Source: Microcoleus asticus IPMA8 (GTDB lineage: Bacteria; Cyanobacteriota; Cyanobacteriia; Cyanobacteriales; Microcoleaceae). Taken from it: a DNA stretch of 29,747 bases. The position numbers were made by a program, and so were the translations under genes. The stretch covers positions 1-29,747 of the forward strand of contig NZ_SRRZ01000072.1 in NCBI RefSeq assembly GCF_013179805.1, written 5' to 3'. Under the pieces are notes generated by a model, which worked only from the letters and a program-made list of their open reading frames with translations, did no database searches and was not told the origin of the DNA. Shown in pieces: positions 24,981 to 29,747 of this stretch (positions within the stretch are counted from its first letter, which is position 1; each line of letters starts with the position of its first letter).

Positions 24981-25922
24981 ATGAAGCAACTTTTGATTGC
25001 TGAGCGCTTTTGCCTGGTTGCCCACGTCTTGTCAATGGCTTTTGGATTGGCAGGGTTGTTGCTGATTTTACCCCGTCCCGAATTGGTGATGAGTTTGCCA
25101 CCAGCAGGGCAAACGCTATTCCAGTGGGGGATGGCTGGGGGTGGAGTAGTTTATATCATCTTTGGTGCAGCAGCAGTTGCTCTCTATGCCTTTCGGACGT
25201 TGGGTTGGGGTGCAACTCTGGCCTTTTTACTGCCTTCTGTGTTTTTGTCCTTGAGTAGCGAGTTGTTGGGAACGAGTACGGGTTTTCCTTTCGGCCACTA
25301 CCATTATTTGAGCGGTTTGGGCTACAAAATTGCAGGGCTGGTTCCGTTTACGATTCCCCTCTCGTGGTTTTATCTGGGACTGGTTTCCTATGTAATTGCT
25401 CGCGCTGGAGTAGCGGGCGGTAAAGGTAAGCTCAACTGGGTGCGCCAAATAGGGGCGATCGCCCTCGGTGCTTTGCTGCTAACAGCTTGGGATTTTGTAC
25501 TAGATCCGGCGATGAGCCAAACTTCTGTGCCTTTTTGGGAATTTGAGGAAATTGGCGCTTTCTTTGGGATGCCTTACCGCAATTTGGCTGGCTGGATGGG
25601 TACGGGGGCGCTATTTATGTCTGTAGCAGCTTTCTTGTGGAGAAAAACACCGATTAAATTAGAGCGATCGGAATTGGGTTTGCCCTTAATTGTTTATTTG
25701 GTAAACTTTGCTTTCGGAGCAATTATCACTGTAACTTCGTTGGATTCTCGGTTCTGGTTCCCGACATCGCTAGCGGTGCTTCTGGGCGTAGTTCCGGCGA
25801 TCGCGTTAAGCTGGATCGCTAAACCCGCAGCAGGTTACGTAACAGAAACAATGCCGTCTTTGGATACATCTGTGCTCGCGGCTGAAATTCCACCTCAGCC
25901 CGTGGGCGTTTTGCGTAAGTGA
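24981..25922 (+). CDS. cruF: Carotenoid 1'-hydroxylase CruF
   Basis: A 313-residue polytopic membrane protein of the DUF422/CruF family. Known members add water across the psi-end of gamma-carotene or its derivatives to give a 1'-OH group, a step to myxol and myxoxanthophyll. Visible features are seven or eight hydrophobic segments beginning right after KQLLIAERFC. Family motifs are SSELLGTSTGFPFGHYHYLS, VPFTIPLSWFYLGLVSYVIA and AWDFVLDPAMS with PFWEFEE and GMPYRNLAGW. The first holds conserved His and Glu residues likely at the active site. cruG follows on the same strand after 252 bp, as in other cyanobacteria, though here a strong hairpin lies between, so they may be separately transcribed. 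The C-terminal 30 residues are hydrophilic and variable. Confidence 0.9.
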   Translation: MKQLLIAERFCLVAHVLSMAFGLAGLLLILPRPELVMSLPPAGQTLFQWGMAGGGVVYIIFGAAAVALYAFRTLGWGATLAFLLPSVFLSLSSELLGTSTGFPFGHYHYLSGLGYKIAGLVPFTIPLSWFYLGLVSYVIARAGVAGGKGKLNWVRQIGAIALGALLLTAWDFVLDPAMSQTSVPFWEFEEIGAFFGMPYRNLAGWMGTGALFMSVAAFLWRKTPIKLERSELGLPLIVYLVNFAFGAIITVTSLDSRFWFPTSLAVLLGVVPAIALSWIAKPAAGYVTETMPSLDTSVLAAEIPPQPVGVLRK

Positions 25923-25981
25923 GTTGCTAGCGAGCAACAGCGGCTGATTTAGCAAAAACTTACACTAATTTTTGAGCTAGT

Positions 25982-26018
25982 TGAAAAACCCGGTTTCTAC
26001 AAGAAACCGGGTTTTTCA
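25982..26018. terminator. 17-bp perfect hairpin after cruF
   Basis: TGAAAAACCCGGTTTCT (25982-25998) pairs perfectly with 26002-26018 across a 3-nt loop, 60 bp past the cruF stop. The right arm ends in GGGTTTTTCA and more T-rich DNA follows. It can work as a terminator, but its sequence belongs to the dispersed AACCGGGTTTCT repeat family, so this may be secondary. It would separate cruF from cruG transcription. Confidence 0.6.
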
Positions 26019-26174
26019 GCGGCGATTTTTTCCTTCCCAATTCCTGTAATATGTTTGAGGTCAAAATTTTATTAAATTTTTTAAATTGATATCAGTTACA
26101 AAAAAAATCAACTGTAAATAAGCTCCCCACCCCTATCCAGTAAGTCATTCCCAATTCTTCAATTCTTCAATAGT

Positions 26175-27386
26175 ATGGTTTTGTCGATCGCCCCTCACCT
26201 GTTCCCCGAAGTGCTGACAAGTATCATCCCTGTCGCACTCCTGCTGCTGCAATTGCCCGCCGCCGCCCTTCTGATGTCGCGTCTGATTAAAGGCCCATCG
26301 CGCATCCCGCCCCTGGAACCGGATTCGCCGACGCTGGATTTGTTGGGTGCTTGTACTGCGGTAGTACCGACTTTGAACGAAGCCGATCGAATTTCGCCTT
26401 GTTTGGAAGGATTAACCAGCCAAAGTTACGAACTCCGAGAAGCGATCGTGGTTGACAGCTATTCGGTAGACGGAACCGGAGATTTAGTCAAAGCAGCAGC
26501 ACAAAAAGATCCCCGGTTTCGCTTGATTAACGACGATCCGCTGCCGGCCGGTTGGGTAGGGCGTCCGTGGGCGCTGAATGCGGGTTTTTTGGCAAGTTCC
26601 GAGAAGTGCGAGTGGATTTTGGGCATCGATGCAGATACTGTGCCGCATCCGGGTTTGATTGCGAGTTTGCTGAAGACGGCGGCGGCTGGAAATTACGATT
26701 TGATTTCGCTATCGCCACAGTTTATCCTCAAGTATCCGGGCGAGTTGTGGCTGCAACCTGCTTTGTTAATGACTTTGGTTTATCGGTTCGGGCCGACGGG
26801 GACTGGCGGGGATGTGCCGGAACGGGTGATGGCGAACGGTCAGTGTTTTCTCTGCAAGCGCGAGGTTTTGGTGGCATTGGGGGGCTATGAGGTCGCGAGG
26901 GGTTCGTTTTGCGATGATGTGACTCTGGCTCGCTATGCGGCTGCTAAGGGCTTTAAGGTGGGCTTTTTGGACGGGGCTAAGGTGTTGAAGGTGCGGATGT
27001 ATGAGGGGGCGATCGAGACTTGGAATGAATGGGGTCGATCGCTCGATTTGAAAGATGCTGCTTCGGGCGGTCAAATTTGGGGCGATTTGTGGCTGTTGCT
27101 GGCGGTTCAAGGTTTGCCGGTGCCGATTGTGCTGTGCTATTTGCTGTTTGGTTCGCTGCCGCCGGTTGGTGTATTTGGGCACTTTTGGCTGTTGGGATTG
27201 AATGTATTTTTGGTTGCGGTGCGATCGGCTTTGTGTTTTGCGATCGCACCTTCCTACGATACAACTCAGGCATCGGGTAAATGGCTGTTTTGGCTGTCAC
27301 CTTTGGCCGATCCGCTGGCGTTTTTGCGAATTCTCATTTCTGCTTTAAATCAGCCTACTCAGTGGCGCGGCAGAAAGTATAATTAG
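26175..27386 (+). CDS. cruG: Carotenoid 2'-O-glycosyltransferase CruG
   Basis: A 403-residue family-2 glycosyltransferase. Known CruG proteins attach a sugar (fucose, rhamnose or glucose by species) to the 2'-OH of myxol, completing myxoxanthophyll. Seen: an N-terminal hydrophobic anchor (about 12-36), the GT-A start TAVVPTLNEADRISPCLEGL, VVDSYSVDGTGD, and the Asp152-Ala-Asp154 metal/UDP-sugar motif in GIDADTVPH. Further on are GTGGDVPERVMANGQCFLCK, the acceptor-side CDDVTLA, and two or three membrane segments between about 305 and 365. The C-terminus QPTQWRGRKYN fits the WRGR-Y end of the family. No Shine-Dalgarno precedes the ATG at 26175; the DNA there has a CAATTCTT direct repeat. It acts with CruF at the membrane. 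Confidence 0.9.
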   Translation: MVLSIAPHLFPEVLTSIIPVALLLLQLPAAALLMSRLIKGPSRIPPLEPDSPTLDLLGACTAVVPTLNEADRISPCLEGLTSQSYELREAIVVDSYSVDGTGDLVKAAAQKDPRFRLINDDPLPAGWVGRPWALNAGFLASSEKCEWILGIDADTVPHPGLIASLLKTAAAGNYDLISLSPQFILKYPGELWLQPALLMTLVYRFGPTGTGGDVPERVMANGQCFLCKREVLVALGGYEVARGSFCDDVTLARYAAAKGFKVGFLDGAKVLKVRMYEGAIETWNEWGRSLDLKDAASGGQIWGDLWLLLAVQGLPVPIVLCYLLFGSLPPVGVFGHFWLLGLNVFLVAVRSALCFAIAPSYDTTQASGKWLFWLSPLADPLAFLRILISALNQPTQWRGRKYN

Positions 27387-27411
27387 GCTAGAGCAACCGG
27401 ACATAATATAA

Positions 27412-27432
27412 GGACACAACAATGTTGTGTCC
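27412..27432. repeat. GGACACAAC hairpin between convergent genes
   Basis: GGACACAAC (27412-27420) pairs perfectly with 27424-27432 over a 3-nt loop and is followed by CCTAC. It is the core of the GGACACGGC repeat family with two matching base changes in each arm, so the pairing is kept. Lying between cruG and the oppositely oriented PLAT-like gene, it could stop transcription from both sides. Confidence 0.5.
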
Positions 27433-27533
27433 CTACAAAATTTTGACAAATACAGCGGTTCTCTGTGCTTGCCTTACTGGTAGTAAAGAAAGCTACAAGC
27501 TAATCGAATGCTGCTTGAATAAATCAAGTTAAA

Positions 27534-28097
27534 CTAAGGGCAATTATCCGCTCCATTACTAACATACACACACCATTGCCCTTTATATTTATTGGCTCCC
27601 AGCCACATATTCCAAATTTTTTTCTGCTTTTTACCAGGTATAGAAACTTCAGTCCATGCCAGCTTCCAGCTTGGACTTGCACCACTGCTGTCAGTTCTAA
27701 GTCTTATATTCTCAACACCAGCAATTGCGTCAGAAAAAGTTACACTGTAAGAGTCTTCAGCACATTTTTTTCTGTCATTACCAGGATTGTCTAATGTAAC
27801 CCAGTTTGTATTTCCACCGCCTTGTTTAGCTAATTGTGCTTGTATGTTGGAATTTGTTCCAGCCCAGTTTTCACACGCTGTTTTTAATATTATGCGTGCT
27901 GATTTTGAATTGTTATCAAAATTTGTTGGGTTTTGTGCATAAATTTCCTTAGATTCTACTGAAGACATTATTTGTTCATTATTGCTCGGACTTTGATTAA
28001 CAGCTAACTGAGGAAAAGACTCTGCTAAAGAAATTTGTGGATGAGTCAGAAAAGTTAGTATAGCTAAAAGCAACATGATTATTCTCGTGAGTTTCAT
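27534..28097 (-). CDS. Secreted PLAT-like protein
   Basis: 187 residues from the preferred start at 28097, where AGGAG lies 8 nt upstream; the alternative at 28130 adds 11 residues and has no such site. The signal peptide is MKLTRIIMLLLAILTFL to about ISLAES. From about residue 65 the sequence fits the PLAT/LH2 beta-sandwich: ARIILKTACENWAGTNSNIQ, QLAKQGGGNTNWVTLDNPGN, then SYSVTFSD and VENIRLRTDSSGASPSWKLA (family pattern LDNxGNDF...IxKIRIxHDxSGxxPxWxL). Four cysteines (in TACEN, KKCAE, QWCVY and the end DNCP) probably form two disulfides outside the cell. PLAT domains bind lipids or partner proteins; this one stands alone, without an enzyme. It lies downstream of the RTX gene on the same strand, 256 bp away. 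Confidence 0.75.
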   Translation of the reverse strand: MKLTRIIMLLLAILTFLTHPQISLAESFPQLAVNQSPSNNEQIMSSVESKEIYAQNPTNFDNNSKSARIILKTACENWAGTNSNIQAQLAKQGGGNTNWVTLDNPGNDRKKCAEDSYSVTFSDAIAGVENIRLRTDSSGASPSWKLAWTEVSIPGKKQKKIWNMWLGANKYKGQWCVYVSNGADNCP

Positions 28098-28208
28098 GAA
28101 ATTACTCCTAAAGTATTGTTTGTTTTCCACAAATTATTGAAAGGTTTACTTCTGTTTTATACAAAACTATTTCAACCCACCTTCCGCACCCTGAAGTGTC
28201 ACACAATT

Positions 28209-28240
28209 GACTGACTTGTTACCGAATTTCGACTGACTTG
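28209..28240. repeat. 10-bp direct repeat, 22-bp period
   Basis: GACTGACTTG occurs at 28209-28218 and again at 28231-28240, two DNA turns apart, about 110 bp upstream of the PLAT-like gene. It could be an activator site, but no regulator can be named. The rest of the 256-bp gap shows nothing clear. Confidence 0.35.
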
Positions 28241-28353
28241 CTTTAAGATAGTCTGCTTAGCTTTTGTGAAAGAGGAAAGAGAGGGATCGCTAATCTGATT
28301 CAATCAAGCTGTGTTCAAACCAATATACGTTCCCTCATTTCAGACAGCAGAAT

Positions 28354-29747
28354 CTAGGAGAAGATGAAATCGTTCTCAACCAGCGGTGCTGGATCGAAGG
28401 TAGACTCAATCAAAATAGTACCGCCGTCGAACTCAATTTTCCCACCGTTTTTCTGATATTCGATCATACCTAGCAACTGATTGTCTGCAGAGAAGAGTTG
28501 GCCGGATTCTGGTATGTTGAGAATTATACCGCCATTAAATTCCGTCACAAATGGAGCATCTAGTGAGGTAAGCACCCCATCTGCCCCTAGAATATTCCCG
28601 CCCGCGTAAAAATCGAGGAGCTCGAAATTATTCAGGGCTAAATCCTGATCTGGATTTTTCGGATCGAAATTCCTATTAAGTACAATATCGAAACCCAACT
28701 CAATTTTGTCCAATTCAGGCTGGAAGCCTCGGATAGTATCGTTCCCGAAACTGCCGTTGAACTCGTCTCCGGTAAACTTGAAAATATCGCTTTTACCATC
28801 AAAGCCAGCACCTTCATTAATACCTCCTACGAGCAAATCGTTGTCTGCACCACCGATGAGGGTATCCTTATCCTCGCCGCCCACGAGTATATCTTGACCA
28901 CGACTGCCGATCAGTAAATCCTTGCCAGTGAAGCCGTCAAGCTCATTACTTTCAAAAGAGCCAAACTGTTCGTTCTCAGTGCTAGCGTAAAGCGTGTCGT
29001 TGCCAGTATCGCCAAAGAGTGTGTCGTTATCCTCACCGCCCTTCAATAAATCGTTGCCCCAATCGCCGTCAAGAAGGTCTACCCCGTTACCTCCCTCAAT
29101 GGTGTCATTGTTCTCTCCACCTATGAGGGTATCGTCATCGAAGCCACCTTGGAGGTTGTCTGTACCCCCTCCCCCATTTAGCCAATCATTATCGTTCCCC
29201 CCATCCAGACTATCGTTACCAGATCCGCCGTTGATGATGTCATAACCAAAATCACCTGAGAGAATGTCGTTACCAGAAACACCGTTAATGTTATCGTCGC
29301 CTCGATCGCCAAATACTGTATCGTCCCCGCTCTCACCAGAGAGATTATCGTCATCATCGCCGCCCCACAACAAATCATTGCCAATTCCGCCTCTGATGCG
29401 ATCGCTGCCAGAGTCGCCAATTAGGGTGTCAAAACCCAATTCACCAAGGATGGTGTCGTTGCCAATGCCGCCCCGAATTAGATCGTCGTTTGGAGTATGA
29501 GTAAAGAACGGACGGAAGGGTTGGTCGAAGGCAGAGAACAAGGGATTCACCGTTTCGTCGAACTCAGATGCCGACGGGGTATTCGGCCTAGTAATGACAT
29601 CCTCACCACCAGTAAAAACACTGCCCTCCGAATCGCCGAGAAGATCGTCGTTTGGAGTATGAGTAAAGAACGGACGGAAGGGTTGGTCGAAGGCAGAGAA
29701 CAAGGGATTCACCGTTTCGTCGAACTCAGATGCCGACGGGGTATTCG
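28354..29747 (-). CDS. RTX calcium-binding repeat protein (5' end missing)
   Basis: At least 463 codons; the frame is open to the right edge, so the true start lies beyond the window. A long block of RTX nonapeptides (GGxGxDxLx, for example GGIGNDTILGELGFDTLIGD and GGSGNDSLDGG) makes Ca2+-stabilised beta-rolls after secretion. A C-terminal part follows, with FKFTGDEFNGSFGNDTIRGF and DKIELGF, like the segments after RTX blocks in haemolysin/serralysin-type proteins. RTX proteins normally leave by a type I (HlyBD-TolC-like) system; none is in the window. The N-terminal part visible contains two exact copies of NTPSASEFDETVNPLF...THTPNDDL with a 54-residue period, between which sits one divergent stretch (GDSEGSVFTGGEDVI). 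No enzymatic domain is visible, so toxin, S-layer or motility roles are all open. Confidence 0.85.
   Translation of the reverse strand, partial: NTPSASEFDETVNPLFSAFDQPFRPFFTHTPNDDLLGDSEGSVFTGGEDVITRPNTPSASEFDETVNPLFSAFDQPFRPFFTHTPNDDLIRGGIGNDTILGELGFDTLIGDSGSDRIRGGIGNDLLWGGDDDDNLSGESGDDTVFGDRGDDNINGVSGNDILSGDFGYDIINGGSGNDSLDGGNDNDWLNGGGGTDNLQGGFDDDTLIGGENNDTIEGGNGVDLLDGDWGNDLLKGGEDNDTLFGDTGNDTLYASTENEQFGSFESNELDGFTGKDLLIGSRGQDILVGGEDKDTLIGGADNDLLVGGINEGAGFDGKSDIFKFTGDEFNGSFGNDTIRGFQPELDKIELGFDIVLNRNFDPKNPDQDLALNNFELLDFYAGGNILGADGVLTSLDAPFVTEFNGGIILNIPESGQLFSADNQLLGMIEYQKNGGKIEFDGGTILIESTFDPAPLVENDFIFS
29480..29747. repeat. Exact in-frame tandem repeat, 162-bp period
   Basis: The 106 bases at 29480-29585 recur without any mismatch at 29642-29747, and the second copy is cut by the window edge. 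The period is 162 bp, or 54 codons. Identity at silent positions points to a recent duplication. More copies may lie outside. Confidence 0.8.

Noticed and set aside
26084..26098. AATTGATATCAGTTA shared with 1602-1616
   Set aside because: A 15-base match might be another GGACACGGC-element end, but no other part of the element is present near 26084.
28180..28245. TGTCACA plus GACTGACTTG repeats as a Tn7/CAST transposon end
   Set aside because: The repeats do not match known end motifs as I recall them, and no transposition genes are in the window.
1..29747. tRNA, rRNA or riboswitch genes
   Set aside because: I found no cloverleaf, rRNA or known riboswitch core by eye; a covariance-model scan would be needed to exclude small RNAs.

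Overview
The window looks like a piece of a filamentous cyanobacterial chromosome, probably of the Oscillatoriales (Microcoleus, Oscillatoria or Tychonema type). The evidence is the many HIP1-type GCGATCGC/CGATCG sites, the myxoxanthophyll pair cruF-cruG, the TPR-CHAT and haemagglutinin-like genes with Cys-containing C-termini, and short palindromic repeats of the GGACACGGC and AACCGGGTTTCT kinds. The genus is inferred from repeat and gene style only.

Left edge (1-2060): a debris-rich region. It holds a small uncharacterised gene (67-450, minus) behind a clear promoter with a 16-bp inverted-repeat operator candidate. Next is a DUF433/DUF5615 (VapBC45-like) toxin-antitoxin pair whose PIN-like toxin is split by a +1 frameshift. 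Then comes the last blade of a WD40 gene, whose homology starts at the edge of a mobile-element-like repeat.

Centre (2061-19538): the main content. Five tandem paralogues of about 965 residues (A 2061-4958, B 5024-7915, C 7978-10863, D 10929-13820, E 13886-16804) each have a signal peptide, an N-terminal two-partner-secretion (TPS, haemagglutination-activity) domain and a long beta-helix. Each also has a C-terminal segment carrying the only two cysteines of the mature protein. Spacers are 62-65 bp and clearly homologous. Gene ends and spacers show an A-B/C-D two-gene periodicity, while the TPS domains and mid-regions group differently, so the array appears to have grown by duplication and then been shuffled by gene conversion. 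Directly downstream is an exported TPR-CHAT (caspase-like) protease with an intact His736/Cys783 pair. No TpsB (FhaC/Omp85-type) transporter lies in the window. One CHAT protease beside five candidate cell-surface substrates or partners is the most interesting system here.

Right-centre (19539-24980): a convergent gap packed with small terminal-inverted-repeat elements. Then comes a minus-strand operon of an XRE-type HTH regulator and a 1312-residue hybrid sensor kinase (GAF-PAS-PAS-PAS-GAF-PAS-HisKA-HATPase-REC), followed by a gap with another MITE-like element.

Right (24981-29747): cruF and cruG, for 1'-hydroxylation and 2'-glycosylation in myxoxanthophyll synthesis, separated by a near-perfect hairpin. 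After them, on the minus strand, are a small secreted PLAT-like protein and the 3' part of an RTX calcium-binding-repeat protein. The RTX gene runs off the right edge within an exact in-frame 162-bp-period repeat.
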